DNA from: Capitella teleta
Taxonomy: Eukaryota; Annelida; Polychaeta; Capitellidae
Length of the DNA: 64,000 bases
NCBI GenBank assembly: GCA_000328365.1
Contig: KB310317.1
Coordinates: forward strand, 855,197 to 919,196
Direction: 5' to 3'
Within the stretch, counting starts at the first letter, position 1. Every line of letters starts with the position of its first letter. This document shows, in pieces, positions 48,947 to 60,642 of the stretch. Both the position numbers and the translations under genes were made by a program. The notes below the pieces were generated by a model. The model had not been told where the DNA came from and searched no databases. It saw only the letters and a list, made by a program, of their open reading frames with translations.

Positions 48947-50373
48947 CACATTCACCGCCAAACACGGAAATTTCCGTGCTTGCGTGCCCAACGCTTCTCC
49001 GCCAAACACGGAGATTTCCGTGTTGTGCACTTTTTGCTATATACGGGTGCTATAACCTCTTGCGCATCATCTCTGAAAATATCTAAGAGTTTGACCGTGT
49101 GCATCTATGATTATATCATGATTTTACGGATATATGTTCCTAAACCAATCAATAATCCTTGTACTTCTGAAGTTTATATAGCAGTTACCGATTGATTTGT
49201 GATAGACCGCTGCCGAAAGTATGCAGCGAAGCGATCACGACTCGAGGTGAAGCAGTGAAGCGATTAGTTTTCACAGCAATTGGGCAATGCGGGTGTTCAG
49301 CTTGAATACTAGTGTACTGGTAAATGTATAATTATGTGATGAGTTATTGAAAAAAATAAGNNNNNNNNNNNNNNNNNNNNNNNNNNNNNNNNNNNNNNNN
49401 NNNNNNNNNNGTAGGAATTGCCGAGAATGCACCCGAAATGGACAGCGAAGAGAAACTAGATATATTTGCGCTGAGTGCAAGGTTCCACTACATAAAGGAC
49501 AATGCTTTTCAAAATACCATTCTCAAGCTAATTTTCTGATGTAGAATAGATCTAAATTCAATAAACCACACGTATTCATGAACCGGAAGCAATTCCTAAT
49601 CTTTATTTTGTCATTGTTGATTATATACATGTACAGAGGTGTAGCATCATTCTCTTTGCACTTTGCAAGAGAATACAGGTGTACGTACCCTGGTTTTCCT
49701 TTCAAGTACAATTATAATAATACACGTGTGCCTCCGTCTTTGGTTTAGGCACACTGATCAATAAATAAGTTATCAGGTTATTCCAACCGACTATTCCTAA
49801 TTCGGCATACTTTTATGCCACACATCAAAGCAGTGTTTTCAAGGCATCTCTCTAACAACAGTGCGGGTTTGTGATGCAAAAAGGATTTGAGAAAGCGAGC
49901 TAATTAGCGACTGAAAGCCAAGTTACTGAAGTTGGTGACCGACTCAAACTCCCGATTTTATAACTGTTATTCTCATCCTTTGATGTGGTAATTACCGGGG
50001 TCGTTATCGTGCGGTAATAGTTATGCCTACACAACGTAACCTCTGTAATCACAATGCGTGTTATGCCGGTCATACTGGTAGCTGAGAGAAAACTGCGATT
50101 TTCTCAGCTTTTTGCTTGCGAAGGTGTGGTTTTCACTAAAGTGTGTGTTGTTCAGAGCTGTATTTCAGTACATGTAATTGCATGTATGATGTTGAATCTT
50201 ATATGGTTAGATTCACAAAAGAACGATCTATCCTAATATGTTAAATATGTAGAAATGCGTGCGTTCATATAGAAATTACAGAGCGGTAAAGTCAAGGCTT
50301 TTTGAGTAAAATGCGTGGCGGAGAAGCGTTGGGCACGCAAGCACGGAAATTTCCGTGTTTGGCGGTGAATGTG
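48947..50373 (-). mobile_element. piggyBac-type DNA transposon, internally deleted
   Basis: Inverted termini of about 58 bp start CACATTCACCGCCAAACACG and are bounded by TTAA on both sides (48943-48946, 50374-50377), the piggyBac signature. The terminal repeats themselves contain CACGGAAATTTCCGTG palindromes. At 49411-49544 (plus strand) a cysteine-rich stretch CRECTRNGQRRETRYICAEC...PLHKGQCFSKYH matches the C-terminal zinc-ribbon of piggyBac transposases. The catalytic DDD domain is absent from the visible sequence; 50 N interrupt it. At 1.4 kb it is too short to be autonomous. Strand is uncertain: the zinc-ribbon reads on plus, so the element may run plus. Confidence 0.85.
49361..49410. other. 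Assembly gap (50 N)
   Basis: Run of N inside the piggyBac element, directly before the zinc-ribbon. Confidence 1.
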
Positions 50374-50511
50374 TTAATGTCATCTTTTGCATGACGCTTC
50401 ATTACAAACTCTCTGCATTGTTTTGATTTTAGAAGATAAACATTAGTCGATGAATAGTGCTGCTGTCACAACAATAACACTCAATCAAAACAATATAGTA
50501 TGAGAGTGTTC

Positions 50512-51360
50512 AGTGACGTGGCCACGGCTGCGACAGCTGCGACAATGTCACACCAATCAGGCCCAAAAGGGGGTATTGTATATGTCTCAAATATGCAATA
50601 ATATTTAGGGTATTAATGGGGTGGGGTGGGAGGGCTTTTGACTTTAGCGTGCCGAAAATGTTAATAATAACATTTATTCATCTATGTAATGCAAAGATGT
50701 ACAATAAAATGTTTCCATGCACTTAGAATAAAAAACTTTTCACTTATGAGTTATGACTATTATTTGTAGATATGAAACTGGATCGAGTGAAGAATACTTC
50801 CCTGTATCATCGCAAGAGAAGTACAAGAATGAGTATTATGCAGCCCTGGATGTGGTCATTGTTGCCATCAAGCGTGGATTTTATCAAAAAGACTATGAAG
50901 CATACACCTGTTTACAGCAGTTCCTCTTGAAAGCTGCAAGAGAAGATAATCGACTGCCTCCATGAAATTAATCAACTTTTGGAGCAGTACAATGACTGCA
51001 GGATCAACCCTGAAGGTAACTTTAATAAAACTCGCTTAACGTGCAACCTTCCACTTTTCAAGAGGAGTTTGAAAACTCACAACCGGATTTAGCCAGCATT
51101 GTGAGTACTGTCCAAGCTATCTCAAGCAGCAAGAGGGAGTTTTACTTGGAGATCAGCACAGTATTGAAGCTTATGTTAGTCATGCCGGCATCCAATGCAG
51201 TGTCTGAACGTTCCTTCAGCTCCATGAAGCGGATGAAAAGCCCCTTAAAGAACCGCATGACGCAGCAGTGGCTCAACAACCTGATGGTCCTGCACATCCA
51301 TCAGACCTTCACAGACTCCTTAAATATTCTGTGGTGGAAAAATTAATAAATACCAGGGAT
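50512..51360 (+). mobile_element. hAT transposase relic (C-terminal dimerisation region)
   Basis: Frame 50753-50965 (YETGSSEEYFPVSSQEKYKN...YYAALDVVIVAIKRGFYQKDYEAY) and frame 51041-51346 (LMLVMPASNAVSERSFSSMKRMKSPLKNRMTQQWLNNLMVLHIH) read as the end of a hAT/TTF-type transposase; the P.SNAVSERSFS-MKR block is the hAT dimerisation signature. The two parts are in different frames with no N-terminal BED finger or catalytic core seen, so it is dead. Confidence 0.82.
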
Positions 51361-51489
51361 GGCAGGAAGTTTTATTTCATTTGATCTCGTTCAAGTTGTT
51401 TTATTATTATTATTAGTTGTTTTTCATATGATCTTGTTCGAATTGTTTTATTTTTATTATTGGTTGTGTTACATGATCTAAATGAGTTA

Positions 51490-53470
51490 ATTGTGATGAG
51501 CTCAATAAAAGACGCTGCTGCGATCGCTTGGGGCAGTTGTGACTCGACCATTGTGTTGTGTTGTCACCGAACAGAACATGGTGTCAGAAATGGGATCCGA
51601 ACCCACGCTCTCATTTGAGGACTCGAAGAACGAGTGGTCTTGGGAGGATCAACAGCAAACAACATTCGACACACTGAAAAGAGACTTGACATCAGCACCA
51701 GTTCTTCAGTACTTTGACCCTAATCGACAAGTAAGAGTCTCATCGGATGCCAGCAGCTTTGGACTGGGTTTTGTTCTGCTGCAAGGCTCCAGACCTGTTG
51801 CATATGGACCGCGCTCATTGACCAATGCCGAGAAGAATTGGGCTCAAATCGAGAAATAGCTCTTAGCCGTGACCGTTGCGTGCGAACACTTCCACCAGTA
51901 TTTATATGGGCATCGATTCTGTGCAGAAACAGACCACAAATCGCTATTGGGTATCCTCAGGAAACCACTGAGTGACTGCACTCTCCGCATTCAACACCTA
52001 CGCCTTTGGCTCCAGAAGTATGACTCTGATTTGACTTACACTCCAGACAAGCTCATGTATGTTGCAGATACCTTGTCTCTATGCACTACCAGTGATAAAA
52101 TTTGCAGACCAGTCGAAGAGGATGTCAATTTTCATGTGGCTTTAATCCAGGATTGCTTACGGTTGTCAGAGGATCGCCTGAACAAACTGCAAGAAGCATG
52201 CAAAACAGACCCCAAAATCAGACAATTGATCAAGTACATCATTGAAGGATGGCCTGAAGCAAGAAGTCAATGTGAGCCAGGCGTGCATCACTTTTGGAAC
52301 ATTCACCATGAGCTGTCAGTGGCTGGAGCATTGGTGTTCCAAGGCTCGCGAGTGGTCATTTCCAGGCAGCTACAACCCAAAATTTTTGGTGAATATCCAT
52401 GTGGGTCATATGGGTATCGACAAGTGCCAGCGAAGAGCTCGCCAAGCAGTTTACTGGCCAAAGTTAAACAAAGATGTGGAGAAGATTGTAAAAAGCTGCA
52501 ATCAGTGTATAAAGTACAGTGCCTTCCAGCAAAAAGAACCTTTGCAGCCTCATCAAGTGCCCACCCGACCGTTTCAGAAGGTTGGGATGGATCTGTGCTC
52601 CTTGAACGGCCACAATTACATAGTGATTGTCGACTACTACTCGTGTTACCTAGAGGTGTTTGCCATGCCTACAACGACCGCTGGTGCTGTGATAAAAATT
52701 ATGAAGCAAACATTCGCCCGGTTCGGAATTCCCACCTTTGTATGCTCTGACAATGGACCACAATTCCTTAACGCACAAATGCAGAACTTTGCTCAAAAAT
52801 GGGGGTTTAAGCATGTGACCTCTAGCCCATACAACCCTAAATCCAATGGCATGACAGAAGCAGCCGTCAAAGTTATTAAACAACTGCTGAAAAAAACGAA
52901 AAAAGCCAAGCAAGATGTGTACCAGGCTCTATTGGCATATAGAAACACTCCCCTAACAGCATCTTCAAAATCTCCTGCGCAGCTTCTGATGGGGCGTCAC
53001 CTCAATGAACCTCTATTCGCCCACCCATCTGCCCTGAACAAAGACGATTGTGATGCTGATGTCGACGTCGAGGCCAAATTGAAAAGCCAAGAGTTACAAG
53101 AAGCTAATTTCAACTGCCAATGTAGACCGCTGACAGAGTTGCCGGTGGGGACGCCAGTGAGAATCCAGGACCAAGCCAATAAAGACTGGGGCACCAAGGC
53201 TGTTGTCACTGATCATGTGGGCCCCCGCAGCTACCAACTGAAGACCGACGACGGTTCTCTGCTGCGACGAAACCGGCTGCACATCAAAGCCAGTGCATAG
53301 TGTGATGCACCGGCAGAAGCTGATGTTCAGCCTGCAATCGACCTGCCTGCCATCGACCAGCCATTGCAGCCATCAGCAACAGCTGTAGATCTGCCACCGC
53401 CGCCACAACGCTCAACCCGGGTGACAAGAGAACCTCAGAGACTTGAATATTTAAAAATGTGTATTTTGTA
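51490..53470 (+). mobile_element. Ty3/gypsy retrotransposon fossil
   Basis: Order: LTR-like end with a tRNA-primer site (TGGTGTCAGAAATGGGATC, about 51578), RNase H (LQYFDPNRQVRVSSDASSFG, FCAETDHKSLLGIL), integrase zinc-binding region, integrase core (FVCSDNGPQFLNAQ, NPKSNGMTEAAVK) and a C-terminal domain. Gag, protease and most of the reverse transcriptase are not seen. It is broken, with a handful of breaks; no second LTR was found. Moderately old. Confidence 0.88.
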
Positions 53471-53525
53471 TTTTTTTGTTTTTTTGTTTTGATTTTTCTT
53501 CCTGACGAATTAATTTTTGCTTACA

Positions 53526-54369
53526 AAACACCAGTACACAAAGGAAGAGACTCTGTGCTCCCTATTAACTTCCGACCTATCTCAGTTATCCCTGTATTCT
53601 CTAAAGTTTTCGAATGATTTTTACACAATAGACTCAACTCTGTTTTTTTTTTTGTTTTTTTTTTTTGAAACGCACAACATAATAAGCAGATCACCATTTG
53701 GCTTTCAAAAGAAATACTCAACTGAAATGGCATTAACAACAACCTTAAAACAAAATAACATTAGAGCTCGATAAAGCTACCAACATTATTGGCTACTCCT
53801 TGACCCGAAACAAAAAGTGTTTGACATCGTTAATATTCCAATCCTAATCTCTAAACTTGGACACTATGGAGTTGACTATGAAGTTCCTTGGAGTTGTCAT
53901 TGATAGAGCTTTGATATGATCACCGCATATAACACATATATGAAGAAAGAAAGAAAAAAAAAAACTAGCTAAATCAACAGAAATCATAAAAAAGTATCAA
54001 AATTTATAACCTTTGACACACTCTGTTTACTGTATGATGCCTTAATATATCCATACAGTTCATACTCTAACTTAATTTGGAGCAAGGCTGCGAAAGTGCA
54101 TTTTGACAACCTTCTTCTAGCACAGAAAAATGTTGTTATAATTATTTGCCAAGCTGAGTTTATCGCACACACAGACACGCAATTTAAAAAATGTTACATG
54201 ATAAAATACACAACTGTTTACTATACATCCTGTGGCAACTTTATGATAAAGCTAAAATATGCCCTCTTTCCTGCCTCGCTCTCTGCAATATTTTTACCTA
54301 TTCTAAATACTTCCCGACATTTTCATAACATTCGTAGTCAAGTAAATAACTCAGTTATTCTCCCATGTG
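53526..54369 (+). mobile_element. LINE relic (Jockey/CR1-like RT)
   Basis: Scraps of a reverse transcriptase in order: INFRPISVIPVFSKVFE, FGFQKKYSTEMALT, KFLGVVIDRAL, LLYDALIYPYSSYSNLIW, LLLAQKNVVIIICQAEF. Frames shift several times and poly-T/poly-A tracts intrude, so it is old and dead. Confidence 0.75.
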
Positions 54370-55201
54370 CAGTCAAAACTCGCTATTACGAACTCGGATA
54401 TATAGAACTTCTGGTTTTATAGCACTATTTTTGTGATCCCTAACTTTTAACATTGCAGGTTCATCGGATAATAAGAACTCAACATTGTTCGAACTTCAGT
54501 TTAGTAAGTTCCAAATATCCGATCCTTTGAGCAGAGATGACTCTTGCTATTACGAACTCACAATAGGAAAGTTCTACAGTATCCGCCCATCAAGCCATTG
54601 TTGACTGCAAGTCGATCCCTTTGCTTTGCTTTGCTGATCATTTAACTGTCTTTTTACACCTATTCAATATCAAGGCAGAAATGCCCCGAATCGCGGCAGC
54701 CGCCAATTTTGAAGTCCTTTGCCTCAAACAAAAGGCTAGATAAACAATCAAGTAAAATTGTTGAATAAATTGTTATGTTTAATTGCAATCGCGGTGAAGC
54801 GAAGGCAAATAACATTTTCTTCTCTTTTGCAAATGACGGCACAAACACCGGTCAGTCAGCTGGGCTAAATGGGTGTCACACGTTGCCTTTCTAGTTGATC
54901 AGCGTCGAGAGCTCACACCATTAAGTTAATAAACTTAAAGTTTCAAACAATTAACACTTGGTTCGGTGTTTGTGCAAACATACATAATTAATCAATTATG
55001 TTCTATTACAATTGGATTATTTTAATTTAAATTACAAGATAATATATTAGTATGCTAATGGAAAATCATTTCGCAACTGCACAAATCATAACGTATTTCA
55101 GAGGTCAGAGAAATTTTTATGTTCTCCTCATATATAGAACTTCTGATATTACAAACAAATTTTTATGGCCCCTGAAGGTTCGTAATAACGAGCTTTGACT
55201 G
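54370..55201 (+). mobile_element. pogo/Tigger-like MITE, full-length copy
   Basis: CAGTCAAAACTCGCTATTACGAA at 54370 is inverted at 55201 (CGTAATAACGAGCTTTGACTG). TA follows the right end. The interior matches 47310-47789 and, in part, 59195-59265. No transposase frame. Confidence 0.85.
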
Positions 55202-55289
55202 TATACGCACTTCAATCAGACAAACCACGATTCTTCATCAAGCCCCAAAACTAATTAATTCCTTATTGCTGCCTCATCGCCAACATCAG

Positions 55290-55735
55290 ATCATGCATCC
55301 TAATGCCTGAAGATCTGTCAGCAGACATTGCTCAACAAACTCTACCAGACAATGCTGTAGCAAAAGGAACCTCTACACTATCCACACAAAGCAACAGCGT
55401 TTACAATGTACGAACAGAAACAACAACCAGTCAAACTCAGAACAGAAAACCATGTGTCTGGTGTAGATCCAATCAGCAATGCCAGAGAAGTGAATGCCCG
55501 GTCAGAAATTAAAAATGTAAAGATTGTGGAAAGATTGGTCATCAGGTTATTGGCAGAAAATATGCTGGATGAAAGATAAGAAGAGATCATATGCATCAAA
55601 ACCTCATTAAAATGTGCATTACATCAACCAGGATGCAATACGAAAGGTCCAGTAGACACATCCGTCCTACTGTTGTGAAACAAGAGTCACCACAAGAAGA
55701 AACACCAGCCGACCAGCTGTACATCACAGGTAGTT
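55290..55735 (+). mobile_element. LTR-retrotransposon gag scrap
   Basis: A CCHC-like zinc-knuckle region (CVWCRSNQQCQRSECP and CKDCGKIGHQ) follows a Ser/Thr-rich stretch, as in gypsy-type gag ends. Broken. Its relation to the pol fossil at 51490-53470 is unknown; it lies downstream, the wrong order for one element. Confidence 0.6.
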
Positions 55736-57022
55736 TGCTTTGTGTTTTCTGAAAGAGAGAAAAAAACCAAACAAACAAAGAGAGAAATGTTGAAAATGAG
55801 TTATAAGGGGAGAAGTTATAATTCACTCTCTAGTGATTTTGTTTAAGTCTGCTCTATTGATATACATTCTATTTATAACGTGATAAGTTCAATGCACAAG
55901 ATTTATATTTGATTGAATCATTAAATGTTCAACAAGCTTCAGAAAAAATCAAAGTTATATTTTGCATAATTGCAACACATGTACTATGAATAAATTAACG
56001 AATCACCCACATATACAGTAGCTGAGAGCATGAGTTATTCGAGCTGCCTGACCACTTTAACATGTAAGTGACCCTGTATTCAGCGACTCATTGTACAACG
56101 CGACCAGCAACTGGCCATTATTTGTCCCAATTGACACTTGACCCTGTGTGAAACAACCGGGTGCTTGTTGGGCATTCACCCAGGCGTTGAAGTTTTGGTA
56201 AGTTTTGTGCATCCCTATTCAGAATGCATTACTTTGTTTCATGTGTAATACATTTGTATGTGCCCATATACTAGTATAGTCCTATACGTGTATCTGGAAG
56301 CGTTATGACTTTTATTATTATCATAACGCACCGTTTTGAGCTGGCTCAAGATGCAAGCTGTATTCAGCGACCACCTGTTTTAAGCAACCGTTTGAAATCG
56401 GTCCCAGAGTGGTCGTTATAGACTGGTTTTATTGCACTAGATTTACTTGAATTTGAAGGCTTTTGTCGACCCTGGCTTACAGAGAGCTTAGAAAATAATG
56501 ACAGCATATGACTTAGCATGAATTTGAAAAGGATATTTGTTTGTTACAAATGTTCAGGGAAAGCACAAAGAACAAGATAATAAATTGGTACAAGTAAAAG
56601 GACGAATGTGAGGTAAGAAGGAGGGCAATAGTATTCATGTTTACCGGTAAACATTGCACTATATTGCATGTACATAATTATGTAAGTTTATTTGCGTTAA
56701 ACTGTTGATTACTTTGGGGTAGCGTTCTCTAATTTCAAGATTTCGTTTCAACCTTGCTTTCGCGGGAGTTTGAAAGTATAAATCCACCAATCTACAATAA
56801 CTCCGTGTTGGTTTTTTAGATGTAAATTTACTGCCGTGTTCTTCGCACGGAAACGTTTTATATGGCCTCGTTCTGGCAACTGACTAATGCGAACTTGACA
56901 GCTCACTTCGCCGATTATATTTTCGTTATTTTTATCTCGATTTCTTGCATGTCTGCGGGTCAAACCTATGCACAAAGCAATTATAATGTATTGAGATAAC
57001 ATTCTTCTAAATACTAGCCAAC
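55736..57022. other. Intergenic stretch upstream of STX6, possible pogo-like remnant
   Basis: At about 56020-56440, GCATGAGTTATTCGAGC and GTGGTCGTTATAGACTGG at the two ends look like diverged pogo/Tigger termini; weak. The STX6 promoter presumably lies just before 57000. Confidence 0.35.
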
Positions 57023-60000
57023 ATGTCTCTGGAGGATCCTTTTTTCGTTGTGAAAGAGTGAGTCCGAATCATTGTCCGTGACTGACTGACTCAGTCAGTC
57101 AGTCACTGTGACAATGAATATGATACAATCATAATAATATTAATAATGATAACCACAATGATAATGCCCGTTCCGGGATTTATATGGTTTGAGTCCTCGT
57201 GTCGATGATCCAAGCGCTAAGCGAGCGATCGATCATGTTGAAACAAAATGAAAATAAGTTTGAGCCGCCTACAGTATGATGAGTATCTGAAGCCAAATTC
57301 GATTATAATCCCAAAAATGAACTTGGTTTGGCCAAAGTCGGTCGGCAAATATGACTTCTGAGCGATATTATGCACGTTAACAGCGTATTTAGGGCACTTC
57401 GCTCAATGTAAACACGGCGGTCGCCATGGCAGCGGAGCATCGGAATTATTACGAATGGCGATTTTTCGCCGAATAATGCATTATGTTGTTGAAATTTGTC
57501 TGATTTTGCATAATCGTACTGAGAAGAGCTGGTAATAGTTGTAAGAATCATTCTGATCCTTCATGGGGCATATAAATGAGTTTGTAATATCAGGAGTTCT
57601 ATATATGCGGAGGACATTGAAATTTCTCCGTTCTCGTGAATACATTACAGTTGCCTATATTCATTCCCTATGAGCATATCTTCTCTCACGATCAGAATTG
57701 ATGTAATTAAACATGATTTATTAATACAGTAAAATGTCTCTCTGTGTCAAAGTGTTTTTGAAGTCCCGACGATTTTCCTATACTTTACTATTAGCATTAA
57801 CATTCGTCCCTCGAACGTCTCATTCTCAAATTTATCCGTGTGTTAAAGTGTTTTCGAAGTCCCCAAGACATATTTTCGATCTGTAGCTCGAAGTCGAAAA
57901 AATTTGATGAGCATATTTCTCAGTTTGGTAATTTCAATAAAAAATCCTGATAACATTCCGTAAAAAGAAGAGTTTTCAAATGTCTTTTAAAAACAATCGC
58001 ATTATCAATGGCTCGTAGATTGAGTGGTAGCGAGTTCCACATGCGGGGGCCAGTCACGCTAAAAGCTTGTTTGTAAATTAGTGAAGAATTTGTAAAAGGA
58101 ATATGTAAATTCACAATTAAATGACGTAAATAGAGCGGGCCAACTTGGTAAAAACATTTGTGAATCAATAACAGTATCTTAAATTTCACTCTGGCCTCAA
58201 CTGGCAGCCAATGCAATTGAAATAAAACCGGGGTAATAGGCTCATGCCGAAGCGTGCCTGTTAAAATTCTCACAGCAACATTTTGCACTTGCTGGAGTTG
58301 TTTGACATAAATGGCAGGCAGTTCTAAAAATAGTTAGTTACAATAGTCCAACTTTGACGATATAAAACAGTGTATTAATTTCTCGAGTGTTCCGTAATCT
58401 AAAAATTTCTTAATCCTGTTCACATTATGAATATAAAAATAAGATACTCTGCACACATGCGTAATAAAAGCTTTTATAGAGACAGTGGAGTCAATAGATT
58501 AATTTAAACCTCTCAAATTCTAGGAATTAGCCCGCAGCAAGCGTATGGTCTAAAACTACGGCAGTCAATCAATAGACCGTGGATATCGACTAAGCATTGT
58601 TGTTGGTGTGCTTGTGATGATATTTAATGAATTGCCGACAAAAGACCGCGCGCATTTGAAGCTAGAGTTAATTAAAGAAATCCAGCCGTAGATCTACACG
58701 TTGATAAATATTTGTTAATTAAAAGTTTTAATCTCAATTTCTCCTAATCATTTCTTTGGTCTAGATTTCTCGTAAGTCATGAGATCACCGTTCATAGTTT
58801 ATGAGTTCATAACGCATGCAGTTAATCATAACATCAGAGCATGGTTTGGAATCATAACGGTCATATCATAACGGCCCTCGATCTGTCCGTCGAAGTATCC
58901 TTGAATCAAAGTATTTGAGCTAACCCCACGAACTTTGACACATCAAGGTTTTGCTGTAATAGAATTATGTAATTATTATGTTAGCACCAACACAGAATCA
59001 AGTGTTCATTGTTTATTAACTTGATCAACATTGAAAAATCAGTGTGTCTGTTGTTTTGATTTTCGTAATTGAACTACACCCCATTGGGACGTTATATAAG
59101 GACCCCAGGTGAGGTGAAATTGTTAATCCGACTCCCTCATTAATCCAACCAGAATCACTGGGACCAAACCTGGTCGGATTAATGAGGGTCGACTGTATTT
59201 GGTTTGTATTAACCGGAACCTCGAAAAATGTGGAGTTTGTATTATCCGATGAACCTGCAATGTTAAATGTGTGGAGTGAAAACTACAGTAAAATGTGGCT
59301 GCAATTCTCACATAATTACCCTGGATCTACTTATTTGCAGTGAGGTGCAGAAGGCAGTGCAGACAGCACGAGGTCTCTATCAACGATGGTGCGAGTTGAT
59401 CGATGAAAGCGTGAGCTGCTCGAGAGAGGAGCTGGATTGGACAACTAATGAATTGAGAAACAGCATCAGAAGCATTGAATGGGATGTCGAAGATTTGGAA
59501 GAAACTATTAGTATCCCTTTAATGAAAAGTTTAATATTATGAGTGATGGGCTTTGAATGAAAAGAGTTCAAGGAATACGAATATCAAAACAAATTTTCTC
59601 CTGCATTAATTAAACTCTTTGGGTCACTTTGTTTACTCGCCTGTATACTCGACGAATATCAGCTGCTTGAAGCTTCAGCTTCAAATGTTCGGACAAATTC
59701 AATATCACTAAATATTTACTATAAGTTATAGGCTGTATTTACCACTATTTACCTTAATGACAATTTAAAGGTATTGTTGAGAAGAATCCGCGCAAGTTTA
59801 AAATAGACGACGGGGAATTAAGTGATCGTCGTGCTTTCATCGATCGCACAAAAATGACAGTGAAGGTTTGGCATATATTCATTTGCGTCTTGCATTCCCA
59901 AATTTGCAATTTTTCTTGCAGGAAATGAAAGAGCATCTCGCCAACCCACAGGCACACTGTTCACGCAACAGCATGGTGCACAGCGAAAGTGATGAAAGAC

Positions 60001-60585
60001 CGTCTCCACACCAAGCGCTGCTCAACAACGGACCAAGTAAACCCCAGAATAAGTACACTCGCTTGGAAAATGAAATTGAAGCATCAAATGAGCATTTTAT
60101 TCAAGACACGCATGGGCAACAACAGGTTTGATTCTTAATGGGGGTTTTCTCAGCATTTCAAATTGAATCATTTTTCAATCATAGCTAATGATAAGAGCTC
60201 AGGATGAGCAGCTGGAGAATGTTGGCGCAAGTGTGGGCGTTTTAAAAAACATTAGTCAGCAAGTTGGTAATGAGCTGGATGAACAGGCAGTGTAAGTAGC
60301 CACCATAGAATAGTACTCCCTTATTTCAAACCTTATTTCAAATTGAAATTCTCTGCAGAATGCTTGATGATTTTGCTCATGAGATGGACAACACAGAAAC
60401 CAAAATGGACAATGTCATGAAAAAAATTGCTAAAGTTCTTCACATGTCAAACGGTATTTCACTCTTATGATGAACTTGATCAAATTTCACGTTTTGAAAT
60501 TGACACAGATCGGCGGCAGTGGATAGCGATTGGAGTCCTTCTTCTTATTATGGTGATCGTTATAATGCTCTTCTTCATCCTCTGA
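57023..60585 (+). CDS. STX6: Syntaxin-6-like t-SNARE (Qc)
   Basis: Tail-anchored SNARE of trans-Golgi/endosome fusion. Seven exons: 57023-57057, 59341-59510, 59771-59865, 59922-60125, 60185-60292, 60359-60453, 60509-60585. Exon 1 gives [18 protein letters not shown] across the junction, like human STX6. The N-terminal three-helix domain contains [20 protein letters not shown]. The Qc-SNARE helix runs through exons 5-6 ([35 protein letters not shown]). The end is one membrane helix [21 protein letters not shown]. About 260 aa (usual 255). Exon 5 carries one extra T in the T5 run at 60240-60244: without it GVLKNIS reads through. As with ASS1, assembly error is the likeliest cause. Intron 1 (2.3 kb) is full of transposon debris. 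Confidence 0.94.
57930..58520 (-). mobile_element. CR1/L2-like LINE fragment in STX6 intron 1
   Basis: Minus strand reads [65 protein letters not shown] and [13 protein letters not shown], the same C-terminal region as the LINE at 3331-4490 but a different, more diverged lineage. One stop follows DYCN. 5' truncated. Confidence 0.88.
59115..59265. mobile_element. pogo-like terminal debris in STX6 intron 1
   Basis: TCGGATTAATGAGGGTCGACTGTA and ATTATCCGATGAACCTGCAATGTTA are recognisable bits of pogo/Tigger-type ends; the second matches 47680-47700 and 54455-54475. Confidence 0.55.
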
Positions 60586-60636
60586 ATTCTCACCCTGACC
60601 CCTTGCCTCTCTGTGTATAGGTTGCTTGTGAGCAGC

Positions 60637-60642
60637 AATAAA
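60637..60642 (+). terminator. STX6 polyadenylation signal
   Basis: AATAAA 52 bases past the stop codon. Confidence 0.7.

Larger units (their letters stand above)
48694..50511. mobile_element. CAGAGTGGGCC-family MITE split by a piggyBac
   Basis: Left part 48694-48946 and right part 50374 to about 50511 together match the interior of the copies at 28701 and 30085 (CCCCTGAACGA.CATTAA, then TGTCATCT...GATAAACATTAGT). The right TIR is missing; a hAT relic adjoins. Confidence 0.82.

Noticed and set aside
57023-59340. Separate gene in STX6 intron 1
   Set aside because: The only protein-like stretch is the CR1/L2 LINE fragment at 57930-58520.
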